In this document: positions 43,796-52,976 of the stretch, piece by piece
How the letters are laid out: each line of letters starts with the position of its first letter
How positions within the stretch are numbered: the stretch's first letter is position 1
Source of the DNA: CAZKRL01 sp964555295
GTDB taxonomy: Bacteria > Bacteroidota > Bacteroidia > Flavobacteriales_D > Sanyastnellaceae
DNA: 59,058 bases
Assembly: GCA_964555295.1 (NCBI GenBank)
Contig: CAZKRL010000015.1
Span: 1-59,058, forward strand
Direction of reading: 5' to 3'
Notes under the pieces: generated by a model
What the model was told of the DNA's origin: nothing
Databases searched by the model: none
Seen by the model: only the letters and a program-made list of their open reading frames with translations
Made by a program: the position numbers and the translations under genes

Positions 43796-46363
43796 TTAAT
43801 GCTGCACGCTCAACTGGAATGAGTGGCTGCCTTTTGCGTCCATCGTGCGGAGGTAGTACATGCCCACAGAGTAACTGCTAACGTCAATATACTGCGTGCC
43901 GCGGGCGGTTTCGGAGTATATCAAAGTTCCTCTCGCATCGAAAAGTTGGATCAAATAAGCATCATTCACTCTTCTTTTAATAGTGAATACTTTATCAGCT
44001 GGGTTAGGGTAAAATTGAAATGCATCCACATCAACTTCATTAATGCCAATGGGAGAATCACATAGTGGTGAAGGATTAACGAAGGTCTGCGCGGAGACAC
44101 TGCTCACACAACCGTTTGTATCAAGGTATGTGTAGGTAAGCGTTTGAAAACCTGTTCCCGCGTAAGATGGATTGAATAAGCTATCTGTAAGTCCATCACC
44201 AAAATACTCTCCTCCGGCAGGCACCCCCTGAAACACGTATTGTGTGTCAATGTAACAGACAGTATCTAATATCTGCAATTCCACTTCTGGGGCAAAGAAC
44301 ACGTCGATAAATACCGGCTGAGAGATACCCTCGCAACCATTGGTATCAACCGCAGAATATACGATTTCATGCTGGCCTCCACCAGCAACAGTGGGGTCGA
44401 AGGTCGCGCCATCCACGCCTACGCCAAGAAATACTCCATTGGCTGGCAGACCAATCAAAGTAATCGGAGAGCCATTGATACAACTCGTGTTTGATGCTGC
44501 GGCCATCACGGGCATTGGCGGCTCACGAAAGATAATCTCGATAGACGCACTGCCTGTACAGCCGTTAGGGGCGGTAACTTGTGCTGAGAAAGAGCCCGCT
44601 GTGTCCGTTGTGATAAACTCTCCTACAGACTGTGCGGCATCATTCCATTCGATCAACAATTCTACTGGGTCAACGAATTCAGCCATGGCAAACAGCCCGA
44701 CAGAGCCAAAACCGCAGAACTCGGTAGGGCCATCTGGAAGCACTTCAACCGTTGGTGTTGGTTTTGCTACTATGCTGATCAAGTTTGATTCTGCGAAGCA
44801 GTGCTCTTGTGTATAACCGATAACGGTGGCGTTGGCCGTAGAATCAACCGTCGTGGTTATCAATGAGTCTCCGTTAAACCAAGAGTAGTTGAGCGCTCCG
44901 CAAGCCACTAATAATGCCTCCATCTCGCCAGCGCAAAACTCCAAGCTGTCCTCGGTATGTATTACCACGTCGGGATTAAAGCAATCAAAAAGCCTACTTA
45001 CAAAAGCGTCTGTATTTCCCTGTGACACGAATATTTCTCCAGCGATTTCCTGGGAGCTCGAAGTACCTGCGATGGTTATTTTACCGAATCTGTCAGTTCC
45101 AATTTTTGAAACCTCATCAGAGCCCACGCCGCCAAAATATGTACTCCACAATACGTCGCCTTGAGAAGTCCATTTCATCAGAAAAGCATCATCTGCATCG
45201 GCTGCAATCCCTTGAAGTGGCTCAAGGGTGGTTAAGTCTGACGAAGACGTAGAAAGTGAGAGATAAAAGTCGCCGAATCGATCTGCATGGATGTCAGTTG
45301 CTGTCTCATCATTCAGCCCTGAAACAAAACTTGACCAACTTAACGCGCCTTCCTCATTATATGATAAAACAAAAACCTCTGAGTTACCATCAATCATTAC
45401 ATCTGAACCCGAAATGCCGGTCAGGGCTCCAGACAGACTGCTGCCAGCGGCTATAATGCTATTATCAGGGGTTAAGGTTATGGAAGACAAGGACTCAGAG
45501 CTCGTTCCACCGACAAAACGACCCCATAATGGAGTGAGCGAACTGTCAACCACTGCTATGAATGCATCTGCTCCGCCTCCACTAAATTCATTTGAGAACA
45601 AGTCAGCACTGGAGGTGAAACCGCAGATACCCAATTTACCGCCCGGCATAGCAACGATATCTTTGATGTCGTCCGCGCCTGAGCCGCCAAAGTATGTAAA
45701 GCCGTATAGACTTCCGTCCTCATTAAGCTCAGCAATAAAGCCATCGATGGGGCCTCCTGCAAAACCGTCCCCAGATGAATTGGTATTACCACAAATCACG
45801 ATCCTGCCGTTTTCAGAAACCACTATATCTGATGGAACCTCATTGTTGTCACCTCCGATATAAGCTGTCCACAATAGATTCCCTGCGGTATCAATTGCCG
45901 CGCAAAATGCATCATCACCACCTGAATATGAGGTGGGCGACAAAAGTGTTTCCAAATCATTAGAAGACGTTGTGCCCAAAACATAAACAACACCATTAGA
46001 TCCCAATGCTACGCTTTTACACATATCGTTGGCAGACCCCCCGATGAACCGAGACCATACCGGATTACCCTGTCGCGTCAGGCGAGTTAAAAAACCATCA
46101 GATGCGCCACCGCCGAAAGAATTCGAGGCGACAAAATTCGGAACAATAGCTGAAGCAAATCGACCCGCGAAATAAGTATTACCCTCTCTATCCAGCGCTA
46201 CGCCATTGCCTAAATCAGGGCCCGTTGTACCCAATTCAGTGAGATGCTGAATCTCCGGTGTTAGCGGAAAAAAATCCTGAGCTGTTGCGCTCATGAAAGC
46301 CAACAACACGAAGGAAATAAGAATTCCAAAATGACGATAGTAATGTTTTGACATAGGATTCAA
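43796..46363 (-). CDS. T9SS-secreted protein with SBBP-type beta-propeller repeats
   Basis: An 855-residue secreted protein. Signal peptide about 1-28 (FVLLAFMSATAQ). Residues 45-470 hold about nine repeats of the SBBP type (for example GGSANDMCKSVALGSNGVVY and GGVGSDEVSKIGTDRFGKIT), probably one beta-propeller. Then come Ig-like units with Cys pairs (CAGEMEALLVAC, TDTAGSFSAQVTAPNGC), and a C-terminal T9SS type A sorting domain (FYPNPADKVFTIKR ... GMYYLRTMD). It is exported across the outer membrane and attached or released at the surface. The ligand is unknown. Confidence 0.9.
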   Translation of the reverse strand: MNPMSKHYYRHFGILISFVLLAFMSATAQDFFPLTPEIQHLTELGTTGPDLGNGVALDREGNTYFAGRFASAIVPNFVASNSFGGGASDGFLTRLTRQGNPVWSRFIGGSANDMCKSVALGSNGVVYVLGTTSSNDLETLLSPTSYSGGDDAFCAAIDTAGNLLWTAYIGGDNNEVPSDIVVSENGRIVICGNTNSSGDGFAGGPIDGFIAELNEDGSLYGFTYFGGSGADDIKDIVAMPGGKLGICGFTSSADLFSNEFSGGGADAFIAVVDSSLTPLWGRFVGGTSSESLSSITLTPDNSIIAAGSSLSGALTGISGSDVMIDGNSEVFVLSYNEEGALSWSSFVSGLNDETATDIHADRFGDFYLSLSTSSSDLTTLEPLQGIAADADDAFLMKWTSQGDVLWSTYFGGVGSDEVSKIGTDRFGKITIAGTSSSQEIAGEIFVSQGNTDAFVSRLFDCFNPDVVIHTEDSLEFCAGEMEALLVACGALNYSWFNGDSLITTTVDSTANATVIGYTQEHCFAESNLISIVAKPTPTVEVLPDGPTEFCGFGSVGLFAMAEFVDPVELLIEWNDAAQSVGEFITTDTAGSFSAQVTAPNGCTGSASIEIIFREPPMPVMAAASNTSCINGSPITLIGLPANGVFLGVGVDGATFDPTVAGGGQHEIVYSAVDTNGCEGISQPVFIDVFFAPEVELQILDTVCYIDTQYVFQGVPAGGEYFGDGLTDSLFNPSYAGTGFQTLTYTYLDTNGCVSSVSAQTFVNPSPLCDSPIGINEVDVDAFQFYPNPADKVFTIKRRVNDAYLIQLFDARGTLIYSETARGTQYIDVSSYSVGMYYLRTMDAKGSHSFQLSVQH

Positions 46364-46495
46364 TTTAAAATCAATACGTGTGTAAATATATTGATGCCGA
46401 CCACTTGTACCAAAGAGCGTGAAATAAGTTTCAACGGCGGGCAGCTAATATCCACTCTATCTCATAAGATCAGGTGGTCTGATGTATTCTCCAAT

Positions 46496-47530
46496 TTAGG
46501 ACACGCAACAAGCATCATAGCTTGTACGGAAACTTTCCACACCCCCCACATTTGCTATAACAAAAGACCCGAGATCAGAGAAACACGGTATAAAAAAATG
46601 TTGATTATGAATTTTCTTATCGTTGGCCATATAAGTTACCAGACTATTGAATTCGGGCCATTTAAACGATGGAAGTAGATTCATGGACTGCAATGCTTGA
46701 AGGAATATTGCGCTGAGAGCCGGGGGAGTTATTCCCATCCTCTCCGAAACCTTAATTTCCACCATCATACCCGCTGCAACGCACTCACCGTGAGTGGTAG
46801 CTATACCCTTGGCAAGACAGAAAGACTCAAGTGCATGGCCCACAGTATGACCGAAATTAAGAACCTTGCGCAAAGAGAGTTCTCTTTCGTCCTGAAAAGA
46901 AATTTTCGCCTTTATGCCGGCCGACTCTTCAATTAGCCGAGCGGATGGTATAAGATTCACCGATGTTTGCGAGCAAAAATCAACCCAATGATTACCCCCC
47001 GAAATAAATGCATGCTTTAGCATTTCTGTAAGACCAGATTTTATTTCAGCTGTGGGTAAGGTCAACAAAAATTTTTCATCTGTAAGTATAGCATCGGGTT
47101 GATAGAACGTGCCCAGCATATTTTTCGCGCCTCCAACATTGATGGCATTCTTGCCACCAACGGCTGCATCGACCATGGCCAATAGCGTGGTTGGCACAAA
47201 AACAAGTCGAAGCCCTCTTTTGAATGCAGCGGCAACAAAACCGCCAAGGTCCAACAAACTTCCTCCACCAATTACCAATAGCGTTGCTGCGCGCTCTGCC
47301 CTTTCGCGAACAAGCCAGGAAGCAACTCCTTCCAGGCCCTCCAAACACTTAACCGTCTCACCTCCCTCTATTGAATAAAATGAACGAGCATATTCGATTG
47401 AACACAGATCGCCATGTAAGGCGCGAACTTTTTGGTCGATCAAAACGAATGGCCCTTCACCCTTGTTATAGTCCAAGACATCTCTCAGTCGGACATTAAA
47501 ACTTTCAGAGAAAATGGTACTTACGTGCAT
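46496..47530 (-). CDS. aroB: 3-dehydroquinate synthase
   Basis: A 344-residue enzyme of the shikimate pathway that converts DAHP to 3-dehydroquinate with NAD and a divalent metal. Marks: LLVIGGGSLLDLGGFVAA, FVPTTLLAMVDAAVGGKNAI, GLTEMLKHAFISGG and NFGHTVGHALE, the last with metal-binding His. The start is taken at the ATG at 47530: an upstream in-frame ATG at 47590 lies inside tRNA-Phe. The ATG follows directly on the T-run of the tRNA terminator, leaving almost no leader of its own. Confidence 0.92.
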   Translation of the reverse strand: MHVSTIFSESFNVRLRDVLDYNKGEGPFVLIDQKVRALHGDLCSIEYARSFYSIEGGETVKCLEGLEGVASWLVRERAERAATLLVIGGGSLLDLGGFVAAAFKRGLRLVFVPTTLLAMVDAAVGGKNAINVGGAKNMLGTFYQPDAILTDEKFLLTLPTAEIKSGLTEMLKHAFISGGNHWVDFCSQTSVNLIPSARLIEESAGIKAKISFQDERELSLRKVLNFGHTVGHALESFCLAKGIATTHGECVAAGMMVEIKVSERMGITPPALSAIFLQALQSMNLLPSFKWPEFNSLVTYMANDKKIHNQHFFIPCFSDLGSFVIANVGGVESFRTSYDACCVS

Positions 47531-47555
47531 AAAAAAAGGAGCCTGGTGAGGCTCC
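47531..47555 (-). terminator. Rho-independent terminator of tRNA-Phe
   Basis: On the minus strand a 7-base stem GGAGCCT / AGGCTCC with loop CACC is followed by seven T. It begins 3 bases after the tRNA 3' end, so it ends the tRNA transcript. The last T touches the aroB ATG at 47530. Confidence 0.85.
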
Positions 47556-47558
47556 CGG

Positions 47559-47631
47559 TGGTGCCACCAGGAATCGAACCGGGGACACAAGGATTTTCAG
47601 TCCTTTGCTCTACCAACTGAGCTATGGCACC
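47559..47631 (-). tRNA. tRNA-Phe (GAA)
   Basis: A 73-base cloverleaf: 7-base acceptor stem GGTGCCA / TGGCACC with discriminator A, D arm GCTC-AGTTGGTA-GAGC, anticodon stem AAGGA / TCCTT with loop CTGAAAA (anticodon GAA), a 5-base variable loop and T arm CCCGG-TTCGATT-CCTGG. The 3' CCA is not encoded. Confidence 0.97.
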
Positions 47632-47899
47632 AAAATGGGGCGCAAATGTAATGCGGTTATTCCAAAATATAATCGCAACAAATGAAATTCTTGCAATACG
47701 GGTTATTTATCATGAAAGAGGGCTGCCCTCGAGCCCCGTGACTGGTGGCATATTAACACGCTACATTCCAAAAAACGGCACAATAGAACAACCTCATTTG
47801 AGAGAACCCATCCTACTAATGAAAGCTATATTTCATACTACTTTTGAGAAACGTGCACGCACCGCAGCGACTGTGAGAAACAATTAAAAATCAATCCAT

Positions 47900-48589
47900 T
47901 TGGCATTTTCAACTCATTCCGCCTCAGACGGCGACAGGTGGAGAATCTACGACGCCTTTCTCATATCCCTTTTATGGATTTCCATTTGCTGGATATTGTT
48001 TCTGTCAGACGACATACTCGAATGGCATCTCAAAAAATCAGGGCTACATCCCAGGGAGATTCAAGGATTATTGGGTGTTTTTACCATGGCGTTTCTGCAC
48101 AGCACATGGGAGCACCTCACGCAAAACACGCTTGCAATTCTGGTATTGAACTCAATACTTTTTTATTTCTACCGTGGCATTGCATTGCGCATATGGATCA
48201 TTTCATTGTTGCTTTCGCATGCTTTACTATGGTTGGTTGGTCGCGACGGAAATCACATTGGGGCCAGCGCCCTACTATACGCTGAATTTGGATTTCTCAT
48301 AGTGAGCGGCTTCATACGCAACAACCCAAAATTAATGCGCGCATCATTGGTGGTGGTACTCTATTACGGCTCACTTGTATGGTACGTTTTTCCTATAGAT
48401 CAGCACATTTCGTGGGAAGGTCACGCATCTGGGTTCATCATCGGAACCCTGCTGGCCTTGGTTTATCGCAAAAAGGGGCCACAAAAGAAAATCTATCAAT
48501 ACGAATTAGAGCCAGAACTGCCCGACGATGAAAACGCTTATTGGAAAATTCGGGATGACCCTACCGATCGCAATACCATCAACCCTTAA
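47900..48589 (+). CDS. Rhomboid-family intramembrane serine protease
   Basis: A 229-residue membrane protein with about six helices. Active-site motifs are GNHIGASALLYA (Ser of GxS) and ISWEGHASGFIIG (His), and the HSTWEHLTQN segment matches the rhomboid L1/helix 2 pattern. The only in-frame start after the last stop is a TTG at 47900, so the start is uncertain. The C-terminal 35 residues are a polar cytoplasmic tail. The end overlaps the convergent UDP-glucose dehydrogenase gene by 11 bases. Confidence 0.85.
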   Translation: MAFSTHSASDGDRWRIYDAFLISLLWISICWILFLSDDILEWHLKKSGLHPREIQGLLGVFTMAFLHSTWEHLTQNTLAILVLNSILFYFYRGIALRIWIISLLLSHALLWLVGRDGNHIGASALLYAEFGFLIVSGFIRNNPKLMRASLVVVLYYGSLVWYVFPIDQHISWEGHASGFIIGTLLALVYRKKGPQKKIYQYELEPELPDDENAYWKIRDDPTDRNTINP

Positions 48590-49892
48590 CCACCTCTCTA
48601 CCAATGCTGTGGTAATGGTATCCCAAATCACGCATTTTATCTGTCTCATATAGATTTCGTCCGTCAAAAATCACCTTACCCTTGAGCAGTGCCGACATTT
48701 TTTTAAAATCTGGATTGCGGAATTCTCCCCACTCTGTGCAAATCAGCAATGCATCGGCACCTTCGATGGCTTCATACTGCCCAGCGCAATACTCAATGGG
48801 ATAGTTCTTTTGCCTTTTCACATTGTCCATTGCCTCTGGGTCGAAGGCGCGAATATGTGCTCCGGCCTGCATCAGATGTTCGATCATGTACAATGCAGGT
48901 GCCTCGCGTATGTCATCTGTATCGGGCTTGAATGCAAGGCCCCAAATAGCTATTGTCTTTTGGGTTAGGTGACCCCCGAAATAATCCAAAATAGGGCCGA
49001 GCAATTTTGTCTTCTGCCGCTCATTCACCTTCATCACGCTCTTTAGTATCTTGAATTCATAACCATTCTCATTTCCGCTGTGGAAAAGCGCCTGAACATC
49101 TTTGGGGAAACATGAGCCGCCGTATCCGATACCAGGAAACAAAAAACGATTTCCAATGCGTGCATCAGTGCCAATTCCCTTCCTTACCATATCTACATCG
49201 GCCCCCACTTTTTCACTGAAGTTCGCAATTTCGTTCATGAAAGATATCTTGGTTGCGAGAAAGGCGTTGGCCGCATATTTGGTAAGTTCTGCACTGCGTT
49301 CATCCATGAATAATATGGGGTTGCCCTGACGGGTGAAAGGCTTGTATAGTTCTTCCATCATTCTTCTTGCTCTTTCACCAGAAGTGCCAACCACAACACG
49401 ATCAGGCTTCATGAAGTCGTCAACGGCAAAGCCCTCGCGAAGAAACTCAGGATTACTGACCACATCGAACTGCACCTTCGCGTTTACTGCAACAGCCGCC
49501 CTTACCTTCTCTGCTGTACCAACAGGAACTGTGCTTTTATCAATAATGACCTTGTAGTCCTTCATGATTTTCCCCAATTGATCAGCCACTTTGAGCACGT
49601 ATGACAAGTCGGCGCTGCCATCTTCACCAGGGGGTGTTGGCAAGGCCAAAAAAATCAAGTCGGAACGATCTACGGCATGAGTCAAATCAGTTGTGAACTC
49701 CAAGCGACCTTCCCGAATATTCCTCTCGAAAAGAACGTCGAGATGAGGTTCGTAAATTGGAATCATCCCTTGTTTCATGCGCTCAACCTTAGCGCTGTCG
49801 ATATCAACACATATCACCTGATTACCTGTTTCAGCAAAACAAGTCCCACTCACCAACCCCACATATCCGGTACCTACAACTGCTATATTCAT
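48579..49892 (-). CDS. ugd: UDP-glucose 6-dehydrogenase
   Basis: A 437-residue enzyme oxidising UDP-glucose to UDP-glucuronate for surface polysaccharides. The Rossmann motif is VVGTGYVGLVSGTCFAE, the thiohemiacetal-forming Cys is in GYGGSCFPKD, and the second NAD-like domain has IWGLAFKPDTDDIREAP. Full length. No other polysaccharide genes are nearby. It runs convergent with the rhomboid gene. Confidence 0.95.
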   Translation of the reverse strand: MNIAVVGTGYVGLVSGTCFAETGNQVICVDIDSAKVERMKQGMIPIYEPHLDVLFERNIREGRLEFTTDLTHAVDRSDLIFLALPTPPGEDGSADLSYVLKVADQLGKIMKDYKVIIDKSTVPVGTAEKVRAAVAVNAKVQFDVVSNPEFLREGFAVDDFMKPDRVVVGTSGERARRMMEELYKPFTRQGNPILFMDERSAELTKYAANAFLATKISFMNEIANFSEKVGADVDMVRKGIGTDARIGNRFLFPGIGYGGSCFPKDVQALFHSGNENGYEFKILKSVMKVNERQKTKLLGPILDYFGGHLTQKTIAIWGLAFKPDTDDIREAPALYMIEHLMQAGAHIRAFDPEAMDNVKRQKNYPIEYCAGQYEAIEGADALLICTEWGEFRNPDFKKMSALLKGKVIFDGRNLYETDKMRDLGYHYHSIGREVVKG

Positions 49893-50199
49893 TTATGCTC
49901 TGTTTTTCAGCAAAAGTAACCAATGGCTCGAAGTATAGACACGAGGTGTTAGAGCACAGACAAGAAGCATTATACAGCGACCAATCGGCTTGTGTCAAAC
50001 CAGCTTAACAATACCATAAAACCAAATCAGCGGAGAGCTGCTTCATACAACCCTTTATTTAGACACCTTTTAAAGAACTTTGAACTCTGAGATATTTCTA
50101 CAAGTGATCGCGTCATGAACCATGCGATGCTCATTTTTTTCCATGACAATTTCTCAATAGCCCTTTTGATGCGTAAAATTGCGCACAAATAATTTTTTC
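49893..50199. other. Intergenic region between divergent ugd and cytochrome oxidase genes
   Basis: This 307-base stretch carries no convincing gene. It must hold the promoters for ugd (leftward) and for the oxidase block (rightward). The motif GCGTAAAATTGCGC lies shortly before the subunit III start; a TAAAATTG core in the same setting occurs before paaA. An imperfect palindrome flanks it (TGCG ... GCGCA), so an operator is possible but unproven. Confidence 0.35.
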
Positions 50200-51258
50200 A
50201 TGGCAGGACATTCAGAAGCCGTAACTACAGACCAGCTATGGGGCGGTGGCCGATCACCGTTTGGCATATCCTATGGCAAAATGATGATGTGGTTCTTTCT
50301 TGTTTCCGACGCGCTCACGTTTGGAGGACTTCTCACCGCATACGGAGTCATTCGACATGGTTCGTCAGATGCGTGGCCTGTAGGTGAGCAAGTCTTCGAA
50401 TCACTCCCGCTACTGCATGGAAGTTATCCTTTGATTTATGTGGCGTTGATGACTTTCATCCTCATCATTTCGTCCGTTACCATGGTGTTGGCGGTTGAAG
50501 CGGGTCACCGAATGGACAAAAAAGGCGTAATCAAATGGATGGGCTACACCGTATTAGGAGGGTTTTTCTTCCTTGGTTCACAAGCATGGGAATGGTCGCA
50601 CTTTATTCATGGTTCCGGTGGAGGCTTTCAAATCAGTGCCCCCATGACCGTTCAAGCCACCGCACCGGACGGTTCTAAAATTGACATGTCATTGGCTGGC
50701 GGAACCTGGGTGCATATGACCGCCGACGTTGGTCACGCATATGAGCATGCCTTAGAGCATGGCAGCGAAATAAAAATTCATGACGGACAATTACATGTGG
50801 CCTCTCATGGAGCGGCCAACCATCACGATGCTCATGGAGAACATAGTGCAGCCGCCGATGCTCACAGCGCAACCGCCATTCCTCTGGAGCTGGTATTGAA
50901 CAAATACACGCTCGAACACAAGGACGGAAAAGATTACAGAAAACTGTCTGTAACCGGAGAAGACGCAGAAAAACTGATGAACAATATGGCCTCCAATACG
51001 CTTGCATTTGGTGCCAACCTCTCGAAGAACGAATATGCAGTGCAACAGCAATATGCAAATTTCTTCTTCTTCATCACTGGCTTCCACGGGTTTCACGTGT
51101 TTCAGGGCGTAATCATCAACCTCATCATCTATATCATGGCTTTGAGAGGTGTATTTGAAAGAAGAGGCCACTACGAAATGGTGGAGAAAGTTGGATTGTT
51201 CTGGCACTTTGTAGACCTCGTGTGGGTATTTGTATTTACATTCTTCTACCTCGTTTAA
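50200..51258 (+). CDS. ctaE: Cytochrome c oxidase subunit III with large His-rich insertion
   Basis: A 352-residue membrane protein from the ATG at 50200 (an in-frame TTG at 50179 precedes it). Subunit III marks: KMMMWFFLVSDALTFGGLLTAYG, GSQAWEWSHFIHG and the closing FITGFHGFHVFQG and WHFVDLVWVFVFTF. Typical subunit III is shorter; here an insertion of about 145 residues (about 138-285) sits between two helices, with many His around 179-222. It probably lies on the outer face, where His could bind copper or other metal. It heads the oxidase block. Confidence 0.9.
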   Translation: MAGHSEAVTTDQLWGGGRSPFGISYGKMMMWFFLVSDALTFGGLLTAYGVIRHGSSDAWPVGEQVFESLPLLHGSYPLIYVALMTFILIISSVTMVLAVEAGHRMDKKGVIKWMGYTVLGGFFFLGSQAWEWSHFIHGSGGGFQISAPMTVQATAPDGSKIDMSLAGGTWVHMTADVGHAYEHALEHGSEIKIHDGQLHVASHGAANHHDAHGEHSAAADAHSATAIPLELVLNKYTLEHKDGKDYRKLSVTGEDAEKLMNNMASNTLAFGANLSKNEYAVQQQYANFFFFITGFHGFHVFQGVIINLIIYIMALRGVFERRGHYEMVEKVGLFWHFVDLVWVFVFTFFYLV

Positions 51259-51269
51259 TCTTAAATATT

Positions 51270-51647
51270 ATGGAAAGAGACGACTTAATCGTAAACGATA
51301 GCTACTCGGTGAATGCGCGTCACAGCGAAGAGGACGGCGTGAAAATCCGCAAAAAACTCTACATGGTAACATTGATCCTCACGGTCATTACCATCGTGGA
51401 AATCTTCATGGGCGTGCAGTTCAAACGCAATGCCACTTTTACCTGGGAGACGATAAAGCTTGCTTTTATAGTTCTAACGCTTGTAAAAGCCGCCTACATT
51501 GTTTTGATTTTCATGCACCTCGGAGATGAGCGAAAGAATCTGAAATACGTTGTCTTACTGCCTTACGCGCTCTTCATACTCTACCTCATTTTCATTGGGA
51601 TATACGAGGGACTCTCTGTTCAAGAGCTGAATACCACCTTCCGTTAA
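51270..51647 (+). CDS. Cytochrome c oxidase subunit IV
   Basis: A 125-residue protein from the ATG at 51270, 11 bases after subunit III. It has three membrane helices (about 30-50, 60-83, 90-112) with VEIFMGVQFKRN and LVKAAYIVLIFMHLGDE, the pattern of the prokaryotic subunit IV (COX4 pro). It stabilises the oxidase complex. Order after subunit III is the usual one in Bacteroidota. Confidence 0.85.
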   Translation: MERDDLIVNDSYSVNARHSEEDGVKIRKKLYMVTLILTVITIVEIFMGVQFKRNATFTWETIKLAFIVLTLVKAAYIVLIFMHLGDERKNLKYVVLLPYALFILYLIFIGIYEGLSVQELNTTFR

Positions 51648-51654
51648 GGTTTTG

Positions 51655-52338
51655 ATGCACCCCAGGCGCAAAGGAAGAAACGCGATTATTCTGGTCGCAC
51701 TGATTGTACTTTTTCCGTTGACCTGGCTATTGCTTTTCGGAGTATTCAGTAAACACACATTCAATACGCTTCCCTATTACACGCCCTTGTGCTTGAAGGG
51801 GTGCAAAGATTCTACATATCGTATACCTTCATTTACTTTTCAGGACGAACGCGGGCTGCCATACAGTAATGATTCTTTAGACAAAAGTGTTTGGTTGGCT
51901 GCTTTTTATCATCTGGATCATCCGAATATCAGTGACATCACCCAGCTCCTACTCAACGTCAACTTCAAATACCGCAATGAACCTGACATTCGGATAGTAG
52001 TTTTTTCTACTGATCCTGCGCGTGACAGTCTGCAAAAAATCGCGCGTTACATTGAGAGTAATACCCGGTACAATGCATTTCCCCAGAAATGGAAATTTCT
52101 TACCGGCGACTCGACAACATTACGTTCTTTTATGAGAAACGGATTTCTTCTGAATGACCCCAACCAAGAATCCATTTTTCGTTTGGTGGATACTGACGGT
52201 AAAATTCGCGGTCAATACGGTAATACGGAATATCACTTTTTGGGTGGGCTTGACAGCATACCGGGTGTTGTTCAAGACATTGCTCTCTTGAAAAAAGAAA
52301 TCGATATCAAGCGGTATGAAGAGCGTCATTCTGATTAG
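51655..52338 (+). CDS. Sco-like thioredoxin-fold protein lacking copper ligands
   Basis: A 227-residue membrane-anchored protein (helix about 10-30). The fold layout follows Sco1 (SFTFQDERGLPYSNDSL, VVFSTDPARDSLQKI, FRLVDTDGKIRGQY), but the CxxxCP site is replaced by YHLDHPNIS and the late His is missing, so it should not bind copper in the Sco way. It sits between subunit IV and a canonical Sco gene, whose start it overlaps, and may be a partner or scaffold. The start is the ATG at 51655, just after an in-frame TTG. Confidence 0.75.
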   Translation: MHPRRKGRNAIILVALIVLFPLTWLLLFGVFSKHTFNTLPYYTPLCLKGCKDSTYRIPSFTFQDERGLPYSNDSLDKSVWLAAFYHLDHPNISDITQLLLNVNFKYRNEPDIRIVVFSTDPARDSLQKIARYIESNTRYNAFPQKWKFLTGDSTTLRSFMRNGFLLNDPNQESIFRLVDTDGKIRGQYGNTEYHFLGGLDSIPGVVQDIALLKKEIDIKRYEERHSD

Positions 52339-52975
52339 TGGTATCGCACTCGGGCTTTTACAGTCGTGTGCTTCCTCCGAAAAACCTTCACTCCCTTATT
52401 ATGGTGAGACAGAAACGGTGAATGTAAAACAGCCCGACGGCACTGATAAACAGGAGATACAATACCTGCCTATTCCTAAATTTTTTCTAACCAATCAAGA
52501 TAGTTTGCCCACGAGCCGTAATGACTTCATGGGGAAGGTGACCGTCGTTGATTTCTTCTTCACTGAATGCCCTTCGATTTGCCCGATGCTGACTTCACAA
52601 ATGGCGCGACTGCAAAAAGAATTTGAAAAAGAAGGGCTCAAAGACAAGGTACAATTGCTCTCTATCAGCGTAAAGCCCGGGAGTGACACCCCTGGCGTGC
52701 TTCGCGAGTATGCCCAGCGACTTGGGGCTGACACCGACAACTGGACCTTTCTCACGGGATTGGCAGAAGATATTTATCCATTGGCGGAGAAAGGTTTTTT
52801 CCTCACGGCCTTTCCCTCCGATTCGGCGCAGGGTGGGGTATTTCATACCGACCAGGTAACACTGCTCGATCCGGAGATGAAAATCCGTGGATATTATGAG
52901 GGCACCTCAACCAAAGCCATGGATAGTTTGTTTATCGATGCGAAACACTTGATTTCAACCAACAACAAACCATAG
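52316..52975 (+). CDS. sco: Sco1/SenC copper chaperone lipoprotein
   Basis: A 219-residue lipoprotein (lipobox LLQSC, Cys18). The copper site is complete: Cys85 and Cys89 in FFTECPSICP and His177 in VFHTDQVTLLD. Sco proteins deliver copper to the CuA centre of oxidase subunit II. It overlaps the degenerate Sco-like gene by 23 bases and is followed 1 base later by the DUF420 gene. Confidence 0.92.
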   Translation: MKSVILISGIALGLLQSCASSEKPSLPYYGETETVNVKQPDGTDKQEIQYLPIPKFFLTNQDSLPTSRNDFMGKVTVVDFFFTECPSICPMLTSQMARLQKEFEKEGLKDKVQLLSISVKPGSDTPGVLREYAQRLGADTDNWTFLTGLAEDIYPLAEKGFFLTAFPSDSAQGGVFHTDQVTLLDPEMKIRGYYEGTSTKAMDSLFIDAKHLISTNNKP

Positions 52976-52976
52976 T

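Noticed and set aside
44340..45863. Long plus-strand frames opposite the 855-residue T9SS gene
   Set aside because: They are antisense shadows of the repeat-rich minus-strand gene, with Pro/Ser-rich composition arising from its Gly/Asp repeats.
47624..47887. 87-residue frame after tRNA-Phe
   Set aside because: Starts inside the tRNA gene on the other strand, no recognisable fold or signal; likely a chance frame.
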